DNA of 24,317 bases from positions 1 through 24,317 of the IMG/VR virus record IMGVR_UViG_3300031989_000059; one strand, written 5' to 3'. The notes beneath the pieces were generated by a model, which saw only the letters and a program-made list of their open reading frames with translations, was not told where the DNA came from and did not search any database. The position numbers and the translations under genes are program-made. This stretch comes from a virus. Of the stretch, positions 14,643 to 20,027 are shown piece after piece (positions within the stretch are counted from its first letter, which is position 1; every line of letters begins with the position of its first letter).

Positions 14643-14666
14643 GGCCTAACCCATCGGAGTTAGGCC
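14643..14666. promoter_or_regulatory. Operator 2: 24-bp palindrome with the same CTAAC-N8-GTTAG core
   Basis: GGCCTAAC (14643-14650) and GTTAGGCC (14659-14666) are exact inverted repeats around 8 bp. The right arm ends one base before the GTG start of the Cro-like gene, and the loop contains its GGAG site. A bound repressor would block the rightward operon; in RNA the same palindrome could also hide the ribosome-binding site. TTGACG just upstream (14638-14643) may be the -35 box of the rightward promoter. Confidence 0.82.
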
Positions 14667-14667
14667 A

Positions 14668-14937
14668 GTGACCATGTCGGCGATAGACCCAAGCGAATCT
14701 GCAGACCCAAGCGAATCTGCGCTCGAAGCAGCCATCCGGGTGGCCGGCTCTCAGTCCGCGCTCGGCCGCCTGATCGGCAAGCGTCAGTCCACGATCAACG
14801 GGTGGCTCCTTAGGAATCAGCGCATCCCGGCCGAGTTCGTCCTGAAGATTGAGGCGGCTACGGGCATTTCCCGGCACCGTCTGCGTCCCGACATCTACCC
14901 CATCGACCCGCAGCCCGACCTGGGTGCGAATCGCTGA
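14668..14937 (+). CDS. Cro/YdaS-type helix-turn-helix regulator
   Basis: In this 89-aa protein, residues 18-75 resemble the YdaS/Cro family: ALEAAIRVAGSQSALGRLIGKRQSTINGW is a compact helix-turn-helix, and IPAEFVLKIEAATGISRHRLRPDIYP is the family's usual ending. It faces the repressor gene and is the first rightward gene, the place of cro. The GTG at 14668 lies 8 nt after GGAG; an ATG two codons later is also possible. The N-terminus contains DPSESA twice, from an exact 17-18-bp tandem duplication. It probably competes at the CTAAC-N8-GTTAG sites to open lytic growth. Confidence 0.86.
   Translation: MTMSAIDPSESADPSESALEAAIRVAGSQSALGRLIGKRQSTINGWLLRNQRIPAEFVLKIEAATGISRHRLRPDIYPIDPQPDLGANR
14686..14721. 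repeat. 18-bp tandem duplication in the Cro-like gene
   Basis: GACCCAAGCGAATCTGC followed by one variable base occurs twice in a row (14686-14703 and 14704-14721), encoding the hexapeptide DPSESA twice. Near identity means a recent duplication; it lengthens the disordered N-terminus without changing the frame. Confidence 0.93.
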
Positions 14938-15052
14938 TGCGTCGCGCGTCATCATCCCCTTTGTCCCCGGCCCGGATCGCCGCCCCCGGCACGAACCATG
15001 CCATGGCCGGCAGCCCCGGTGTGACGCGATCGCGCCACCGGTCGACGGCAGA

Positions 15053-15370
15053 TCAGTCGCGATATGTCGCCTGGTCCAGCATGTCGCGATACCGCCTGAT
15101 GCGTTTGACATCATCGTCGTCGCCGCCGCGCAGCAACATGTTTTCCACTTCCGTGATGCGGTGCGCCAGCGCTTCCGGCTCGGCGGCGTTCATGTCGATC
15201 AGCGTCGGCAAGACCAGCAACTCCTCAATCAGCCGGCCAGTTTCTATCTTCGCAGACAGCAATTCTGGAAGCTCGCCATCTTTTTGGGCAGCATCCTCCA
15301 ACTGTTCTATTCGACGCTTCAGAGCTGCCAGTTCTTTTTTCAGATCGTTGATTGCGGCCGAATCGGTCAC
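15053..15370 (-). CDS. Small coiled-coil protein encoded against the rightward operon
   Basis: This 105-aa protein starts from GTG with GGAG 7 nt upstream; a longer ATG reading to 15406 has no good site. Residues 5-35 (INDLKKELAALKRRIEQLEDA) have leucine heptads of a coiled coil, followed by helical acidic segments ending RRYRDMLDQA. Plus-strand frames here are Ser/Arg-rich and look like shadows, which supports the minus-strand gene. It is the only minus-strand gene in the early region, convergent with the Cro-like gene, and may be an independently expressed accessory gene. No family recognised. Confidence 0.72.
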   Translation of the reverse strand: MTDSAAINDLKKELAALKRRIEQLEDAAQKDGELPELLSAKIETGRLIEELLVLPTLIDMNAAEPEALAHRITEVENMLLRGGDDDDVKRIRRYRDMLDQATYRD

Positions 15371-15415
15371 AGCAAAGCTCCATGGTGGTTGTGGTAGATC
15401 AACCATGGGCCGGAA

Positions 15416-15440
15416 GGGGGTGGGCGTCCAGCCCGCCCCC
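15416..15440 (+). other. Stem-loop in the leader of the rightward operon
   Basis: GGGGGTGGGC and GCCCGCCCCC pair fully around GTCCA with one G-U in plus-strand RNA (C-A mismatch in minus RNA). It lies 26 nt before the CII-type start codon and has no following T-run, so it is likelier a leader hairpin than a terminator. Confidence 0.45.
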
Positions 15441-15466
15441 GGAAGGACTGTTGCCGGAGCGCGGCA

Positions 15467-15955
15467 ATGACGAAGCGCCGCGCCCCCATCACCATCGAAA
15501 ACGCGCTGTTCCGCGTGCTGGGCGAGCTGGGTCTGGACCGCGCGGCCGAGGTGACGGGCCGGGAGGCGGGCTATCTGCGCTCGCTGTCCGATCCGGACAC
15601 GCGCTATGCGCTGACCGTCGCCGACGCGATCCGGCTCGATCTCGCCTATCGCGCGGAGCGCGAGGCGGCGGCCGGCCCGGTCTATCCGATCTACGAGGCC
15701 TATGGCCTGATCCTTGAGGCCACCGCGAAGGACCGCTTCGCCTCGGCCGAGGCGCTGCAGCGTCAGGCCGCCGCCGTCGTCCAGGAAGGGGGCGAGGCCG
15801 CCGCCGCGCTGATCCGCGCGTCGCTGCCCAACGCCACCCTTGAGGATCGCCGCGCCGCGCTGCGCGAACTGGAGCAGAGCATCGCCGCTGACACGGCGGC
15901 CATCCGCCTCTTGCAGGAAGGAGGGACCGATATGCTGCGCGAAGCCCCGGGCTGA
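15467..15955 (+). CDS. CII/CP76-type phage regulatory protein
   Basis: A 162-aa protein of the family annotated as phage regulatory protein CII (Phage_CP76). It begins TKRRAPITIENALFRVLGELGLDRAAEVTGRE. It has an N-terminal helix-turn-helix-like region (residues 10-50), the phrase RYALTVADAIRLDLAYR, and a helical C-terminal half with Ala-rich repeats. Relatives occur in early operons of alphaproteobacterial temperate phages and are thought to bind DNA to set lysis or lysogeny; activity here is not shown. GGAG lies about 9 nt before the ATG. It is the first gene of the operon that ends with the recombinase and is followed by a strong hairpin. Confidence 0.83.
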   Translation: MTKRRAPITIENALFRVLGELGLDRAAEVTGREAGYLRSLSDPDTRYALTVADAIRLDLAYRAEREAAAGPVYPIYEAYGLILEATAKDRFASAEALQRQAAAVVQEGGEAAAALIRASLPNATLEDRRAALRELEQSIAADTAAIRLLQEGGTDMLREAPG

Positions 15956-15994
15956 TCGCCCGAACGCATCGAGACTACCCCCGAGCGACGACTG

Positions 15995-16046
15995 CCACCT
16001 CCGGAGCTCTCCAGCTTCCCCCCGCTCCGGAGGCGGCCTTTCTGCG
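15995..16046 (+). terminator. Stem-loop with T-rich tail after the CII-type gene
   Basis: CCTCCGGAGC (15998-16007) and GCTCCGGAGG (16024-16033) are an exact 10-bp inverted repeat, extended by two more pairs after one mismatch. The loop is 16 nt and the stem is followed by CGGCCTTTCTGCGTCCTTTTG. It would act on rightward RNA only. The T-run is broken, so it may be a partial terminator that lowers expression of downstream genes. Confidence 0.55.
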
Positions 16047-16071
16047 TCCTTTTGTCAGGCGTGAACGGCTT

Positions 16072-16506
16072 ATGGACACCCCCACCCCCGGCCCCATCCT
16101 CACCCCCGGCGGCTATCTGCGCCTGCGGCGTCAGGCGGCAGGCATGTCGGTCGACGACGTGGCGTTCGCGCTCGAAACCGAACCCCATTGGCCGGCCATC
16201 GACCGCGCCCAATGGCTCTCCCTGATCGAGGTCGATGTTTATCCGGTGTCGCCCGGCACCGCGATTGCGCTGCACGCCTGCTTCGCTTTTGACCCGATGG
16301 TGCTTGATGCGCTGATCGCGCTTTTCCAGGGCCTCAATGTCACGCCGCCGCCTTTGTGCCGGCGCTGCGCCCTGCTGCTCAAACCGATTTCCCGGGCGGT
16401 CCCCGCCCGCGACCTGTGCTCCGCCTGCGCTGCAACGCGCGGGCGCTGTCCGTCGACGCCGGGAACATCCCGCCCGGTGTCGCCCGCCTCTCTGCCGGAG
16501 ACCTGA
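16072..16506 (+). CDS. Helix-turn-helix protein with C-terminal cysteine cluster
   Basis: In this 144-aa protein, residues 12-40 (GGYLRLRRQAAGMSVDDVAFAL) look like an XRE-type helix-turn-helix. Residues 95-120 hold paired cysteines, LCRRCALLL and LCSACAATRGRC, suggesting a zinc ribbon or knuckle. It resembles a family I recall from sphingomonad prophages, without known function. The last ~20 residues are Pro/Ser-rich. The stop is 2 nt before the next start codon. It is probably a DNA-binding regulator of the early operon. Confidence 0.75.
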   Translation: MDTPTPGPILTPGGYLRLRRQAAGMSVDDVAFALETEPHWPAIDRAQWLSLIEVDVYPVSPGTAIALHACFAFDPMVLDALIALFQGLNVTPPPLCRRCALLLKPISRAVPARDLCSACAATRGRCPSTPGTSRPVSPASLPET

Positions 16507-16508
16507 CC

Positions 16509-16769
16509 ATGCCGATCATGCCCCGCGCGCGCGCCCCCCAACCATCACCCGTTCGCTTCACCGCCTCCCCCGGCCGTGCTGTCCCGCGCGCCAGCCGGCG
16601 GGCGCGGCCGCCCGTCACCTGCACCTGTGCGGAGTGCACTGCGGCGCGCGACGGCGATATCGCCGGCGATCTCCGGGCCATCGGCTGGGGCCTCCTTGCC
16701 GGCGCGGCGGCGGCCATCGCCCTGCTTGCCGCGCAGTGGGCGCAGCTGGGCGCGGAGCTGGGCCGGTGA
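16509..16769 (+). CDS. Small membrane-anchored protein with CxCxxC motif
   Basis: An 86-aa protein starting MPIMPRARAPQ, with GGAG about 9 nt upstream inside the previous gene's end. The first 40 residues are basic and proline-rich; a CTCAEC motif (about residues 43-48) follows. One transmembrane helix, WGLLAGAAAAIALLAAQWA, lies near the C-terminus. The cysteine cluster would be on the N-terminal side, probably cytoplasmic. Function unknown. The stop overlaps the next small ORF by 4 nt (GTGA). Confidence 0.68.
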   Translation: MPIMPRARAPQPSPVRFTASPGRAVPRASRRARPPVTCTCAECTAARDGDIAGDLRAIGWGLLAGAAAAIALLAAQWAQLGAELGR

Positions 16770-16843
16770 GCGGCACCCGCGCCCCCATGATCGAGGGCGC
16801 GATGCGCGCCGTTATCGAGCAGACGGAGGTCAACCATGGCTGA
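16766..16843 (+). CDS. Possible 25-aa coupling ORF before the GapR homologue
   Basis: GTG overlapping the previous stop opens a frame ending in TGA that overlaps the next gene's first codons by 8 nt. It would bridge the only gap in an otherwise overlapping gene string, but it is too short to judge by composition. It may simply serve to couple translation. Confidence 0.33.
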   Translation: MSGTRAPMIEGAMRAVIEQTEVNHG

Positions 16844-17075
16844 CACGGTCGCGGCAGATCAGCTGCGCCTGTTCATCGAGCGTATCGAGCGGCTGGAAGA
16901 AGAGAAAAAGGGCATCGCCGACGATATCCGCGACGTTTTCGCCGAGGCCAAGGCCATGGGCTATGACGTCAAGACGATGCGGGCGATCGTGCGCCTGCGC
17001 CGAATGGAAAAGCAGGCGCGGCAGGAAGCCGACGCGCTGCTCGAAACCTATCGCAACGCGCTGGGGCTGGACTGA
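16836..17075 (+). CDS. GapR-type (DUF2312) nucleoid-associated protein
   Basis: A 79-aa protein that fits the full length of the GapR/DUF2312 family. It has a coiled-coil start ([48 protein letters not shown]) and the closing [15 protein letters not shown]. Caulobacter GapR forms a ring-like clamp on overtwisted DNA, aiding topoisomerases during replication and transcription; that is established for the cellular protein. The phage copy lacks the usual short N-terminal extension. It has a strong GGAGG site and overlaps the next gene by one base. It may help relieve supercoil stress in phage DNA or interfere with host GapR. Confidence 0.92.
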   Translation: MADTVAADQLRLFIERIERLEEEKKGIADDIRDVFAEAKAMGYDVKTMRAIVRLRRMEKQARQEADALLETYRNALGLD

Positions 17076-17248
17076 TGGTCGAGCGCCGCTCCGACCGTCG
17101 CCTGGCGGCCGACCTCTCAATGGCCGCACACCGCCGCCGGATGGAGGCCGAGGCCCGCCGCCGCGAGCGGCAGGCGCGCATCTTTGTCGCGGCCGCGATG
17201 CTCGTGCTGGCCACGCTGGTCGGCGCGCTGATGCTGAGGCTGCCATGA
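17075..17248 (+). CDS. Small single-pass membrane protein
   Basis: A 57-aa ORF whose ATG overlaps the previous stop (TGATG) and whose stop overlaps the next start (ATGA). The N-terminal half is very basic ([30 protein letters not shown]). The C-terminal half is one transmembrane segment (IFVAAAMLVLATLVGALML) that ends the protein. The layout suggests a tail-anchored membrane protein with a basic cytoplasmic face. Function unknown. Confidence 0.68.
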   Translation: MVERRSDRRLAADLSMAAHRRRMEAEARRRERQARIFVAAAMLVLATLVGALMLRLP

Positions 17249-17577
17249 GCGAGCTGTTCGATCCGATGGCGCTTGAGGCCGCTCTGCGCCCCTGCTGCTG
17301 CCCGGCATGCCGCGCCGACGGGCGGATGTTTCCGCACGATCCGGCGCAGCTGTCGTTCATCGAGGTGCCGGTGGCATCGGCCGCGTGCTGTGCCGATGGC
17401 AGCTCGGGGGAGCGCGCCGGAGTTCGCCCCCCTTCACCGTCCGACATACCGGCGGATCCCGCCGCCGATATGGGCAGCCCGCTGGCCGCCCCGCCGAAAG
17501 TCGCCACGCGGCCGAAAGCGGGACGCGCCACGGCGCGCCGTGCAACGTCCCCCAGGCCGGAGGCTCGACATGCCTAG
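17245..17577 (+). CDS. Small cysteine-rich protein upstream of the ParB-like gene
   Basis: A 110-aa protein with an unusual CCCPACRADGRMFPHD motif near residues 18-33, a second CC pair around residue 51, and a long Pro/Ala/Arg-rich, probably disordered tail. The cysteines could bind zinc. The ATG overlaps the previous stop and the end overlaps the ParB-like start by 8 nt. The tail frame has shadow-like composition, so the real conserved part may be only the first ~50 residues. No family recognised. Confidence 0.58.
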   Translation: MSELFDPMALEAALRPCCCPACRADGRMFPHDPAQLSFIEVPVASAACCADGSSGERAGVRPPSPSDIPADPAADMGSPLAAPPKVATRPKAGRATARRATSPRPEARHA

Positions 17578-19495
17578 CACGACCGTCACGATCGACAAGC
17601 TGGAGATCTCGCCGTTCAACGTCCGCTCGGACAAGCGCGACATCGATGCCACCTCTGCGCTGGAGGCATCGCTGCTGGCCGAGGGGCAGCTGCTGCCGCT
17701 GATCGTCCATCCGATGCTCGGCCGGCGCGACCGGTTCGGCGTGTTCGCCGGCGGGCGGCGGCTGCGCGCGTTCCGCCGGCTGATCGAGCGCGGAGCGCTG
17801 CCGGCAGATCACGGGATCGACGTCGTCGTTCGCGATCTCCCGCCGGGCAAGCTGATTGAGGTGTCGACGACCGAGAACCTGATCCGCCGCGATCTGCGGC
17901 CCTATGAAATCGCGGCCGCCGTGCTGGCCGCCCATGGCAAAGGCAGGACCGCAGACCAGATCGCCGAGGCACTGGGGCAGGAACTGCTCTGGGTGCGCCG
18001 GCAGCTGCGGCTGGCGCGGCTCGCGCCCGAAATCTTCGCGGCGTTCGCGGCCGGGGAACTGGATATGGACCAGGCGGCCGCCTACGCCGCCACCGAGGAT
18101 CATGACCTTCAGCTGGCCGTGTGGGCCGAGCTGAAGGGCCAGTCCTTCGCCACCGCGAGCGCCATCCGCTCACGGCTCAAGGTCGGCGATCATGAGCTGG
18201 ACCGGCTGCTCCGGTTCGTCGGTGCCGAGGTCTACCGCGACGCAGGCGGGCGATATGAGCTCGACCTGTTCTGCGCGGATCCGTTCCAGCGCGGCCGCGT
18301 GGTCGATGAAGGGGTGCTGCGCCAGCTGGCCGACACGGCCCTCGCCGCCTTTCGCGACGATGTGCGGCGGCGCTGCGGCCGCCCCGACATCCGCTTTGTC
18401 GTTCAGCCGCCGCGCAACGATTTTGGGACGGACTATACCTTGCGTATCGATGCCGGCGCTGACGGCGACGACTTCAGCCTGCCCGACGGCGAAGTCGTCG
18501 CACATGTGCAGCTGTCACGCGACTGCCGGCCGGAGGTCAGCTTCTGGTGGGCGAGCCGCGCAGCCAAGCATGGCAGGCGGGCGAGCGCGCCCGCCGACGC
18601 GCCGTCGCCGGCCCCGCAGGCGGCGCTCCACCCCGAACATGATGGCGGCACCGCGCGCCGGGCAGCCAATGCCGACCTGCGCGAGCGCGATGGCGTCTCG
18701 GCGGCGAGCGTGGAGATTTTTCGCACGGCCCGCCGCGCGGTGCTGCGCGCGCTGCTGATCTGGGACGCCGAAGGCGGGTTGCCGTCCGTCGCCCATGATC
18801 TGCTGGTGTGGGGGCAGCTGCGCATCGCCGATGGCCTGCCCGATACCGCGCGGCGCTTGGGCATGGTGGTCAGGCTCGGGGCATCGCCCGATCCGGCCGC
18901 GCACGACGCGATCCTTGCGGCCATGCCTGCCATCGAACTGTGGGACAGCGCGCTCCAGGAAGTGATGTCCCGCCCCGCCTTTGCGCTTGAGGACGACCAG
19001 GACGCCTTTCGCGCCTTCCGGTGTGAGAGCGCGCGGATCAAGCGCCTCGCCGCGGCGATTGTGGCAGGCCTGGCGCTTGAGCGGTCGCTCAACGCGGATG
19101 GCTATGCGGTGCCATTCCACAACGCGATCGCCGACGAATGCGACGCGGCCGGCGACAACGGCCATGTCGTGCGCAAGCTGTGGCACCCGGACGCGCGCTT
19201 TCTTGGCCTGCTGAACAGCCGGCAGCTGCTGTCCATTGCCGAGCCTTTTGCCCAGCCCGATGTGATCGCCCGCTGGGCGAAGCCTTACAAATCGGCGCGC
19301 GTGCCGGCCGAGCTGGCCCAGCTGCTCGCCGGCACCATGGACGGCGGCTATCTGTCGCCGGCTGCCGCCGTCGCGGCGCAGGCATGGGTGCATCCGCTCC
19401 TCGCATTCCCGGCCGGGACGGACGGGCCTGCTGTGGCGGACGCTGACGCCGGCATGGCGACAGGCGACGATGTGCTCGAAAGGGCCGGCGAATGA
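17570..19495 (+). CDS. Long ParB/KorB-type DNA-binding protein
   Basis: In this 641-aa protein, residues 1-115 are a ParB N-terminal domain. ISPFNVR is box I, AGGRRLRA (60-67) corresponds to the GERRxRA CTP-binding box, and TENLIRRDLRPYEIA (101-115) is the ENxxRxDLxPxE box. Residues 120-170 form the ParB helix-turn-helix (RTADQIAEALGQELLWVRRQLRLARL). The remaining ~450 residues have no recognised domain, making it about twice the usual length. No ParA partner is present, so plasmid-like partition is doubtful; phage relatives may regulate or spread on phage DNA. GGAGG precedes the ATG, and the stop overlaps the next start. Confidence 0.9.
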   Translation: MPSTTVTIDKLEISPFNVRSDKRDIDATSALEASLLAEGQLLPLIVHPMLGRRDRFGVFAGGRRLRAFRRLIERGALPADHGIDVVVRDLPPGKLIEVSTTENLIRRDLRPYEIAAAVLAAHGKGRTADQIAEALGQELLWVRRQLRLARLAPEIFAAFAAGELDMDQAAAYAATEDHDLQLAVWAELKGQSFATASAIRSRLKVGDHELDRLLRFVGAEVYRDAGGRYELDLFCADPFQRGRVVDEGVLRQLADTALAAFRDDVRRRCGRPDIRFVVQPPRNDFGTDYTLRIDAGADGDDFSLPDGEVVAHVQLSRDCRPEVSFWWASRAAKHGRRASAPADAPSPAPQAALHPEHDGGTARRAANADLRERDGVSAASVEIFRTARRAVLRALLIWDAEGGLPSVAHDLLVWGQLRIADGLPDTARRLGMVVRLGASPDPAAHDAILAAMPAIELWDSALQEVMSRPAFALEDDQDAFRAFRCESARIKRLAAAIVAGLALERSLNADGYAVPFHNAIADECDAAGDNGHVVRKLWHPDARFLGLLNSRQLLSIAEPFAQPDVIARWAKPYKSARVPAELAQLLAGTMDGGYLSPAAAVAAQAWVHPLLAFPAGTDGPAVADADAGMATGDDVLERAGE

Positions 19496-19761
19496 CGGCA
19501 CCGTCGATCCTGATCCAGTGGTCGGCGGATCATCGTGCCTGGGTCTGCACGCTGGTGCAGCCGCTCGACCCGCAATTCATCACTGGCCCGTCGAGCTGCG
19601 CCGGCCTCACCCCGGCGCAGGCGCTTGATCGCGTGCTTTCCGCCAGGCTGTTGGTGCTGACCGACCAGGCGCAGCCCGCGACGCTGATCGAGATCGCGCC
19701 GATCCACGAACCGACTGTGGCCGAAAAGGCCGCGATGGCGAACCCGGGGGGGCGGTGCTGA
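19492..19761 (+). CDS. Small hypothetical protein between ParB-like and recombinase genes
   Basis: An 89-aa ORF whose ATG overlaps the ParB-like stop by 4 nt (ATGA). The N-terminus, SILIQWSADHRAWVCTLVQP, looks like a small beta-sheet domain. ALDRVLSARLLVLT is helical, and the end is Ala/Glu-rich. No motif of known function. Tight coupling on both sides (TGATG to the following ORF) supports it as real. Confidence 0.65.
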   Translation: MTAPSILIQWSADHRAWVCTLVQPLDPQFITGPSSCAGLTPAQALDRVLSARLLVLTDQAQPATLIEIAPIHEPTVAEKAAMANPGGRC

Positions 19762-20027
19762 TGGATCCCCTGATCGCCGATCTCGTCCGGGCCATTGCTC
19801 GCGGCATGGCTGCCGCCGATGCTGCCCGCTCCATCATCGAATCCGGAGGTTCTCCGTGCAACGCTGCGCCATCTACGCCCGCTTCTCGACCGACATGCAG
19901 AACGAGCGGTCGGCCGAGGATCAGGTCCGCGACTGCCGTGCCCGAGCGGAGCGCGAGGGCTGGAGCGTCGTCGAAATCTACACGGACCTCGCAATCTCGG
20001 GCACCAGCAACCGGCGGCCGGGCCTGA
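19761..20027 (+). CDS. Possible short ORF overlapping the recombinase start out of frame
   Basis: An ATG in TGATG coupling with the previous gene begins DPLIADLVRAIARGMAAADAARSIIES, a plausible helical peptide of about 30 residues. The frame continues past the recombinase start for 170 nt with shadow-like composition (Pro/Ser/Arg/Thr). It could be a real small gene whose tail overlaps the recombinase, or a remnant that mainly delivers ribosomes to the recombinase start. At most the first third looks protein-like. Confidence 0.35.
   Translation: MDPLIADLVRAIARGMAAADAARSIIESGGSPCNAAPSTPASRPTCRTSGRPRIRSATAVPERSARAGASSKSTRTSQSRAPATGGRA

Noticed and set aside
14937-15470. Plus-strand ORF (177 aa) coupled by TGATG to the Cro-like gene
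   Set aside because: Despite the attractive TGATG, the protein is Ser/Arg-rich in the way of shadow frames, and the minus strand carries a convincing coiled-coil gene over most of the same span.
18515-19501. Minus-strand ORF opposite the ParB-like C-terminus
   Set aside because: Shadow of the ParB-like gene, with no start signals. I considered it because the ParB C-terminus has no known domain, but the plus frame stays open for 641 codons from a clear domain.
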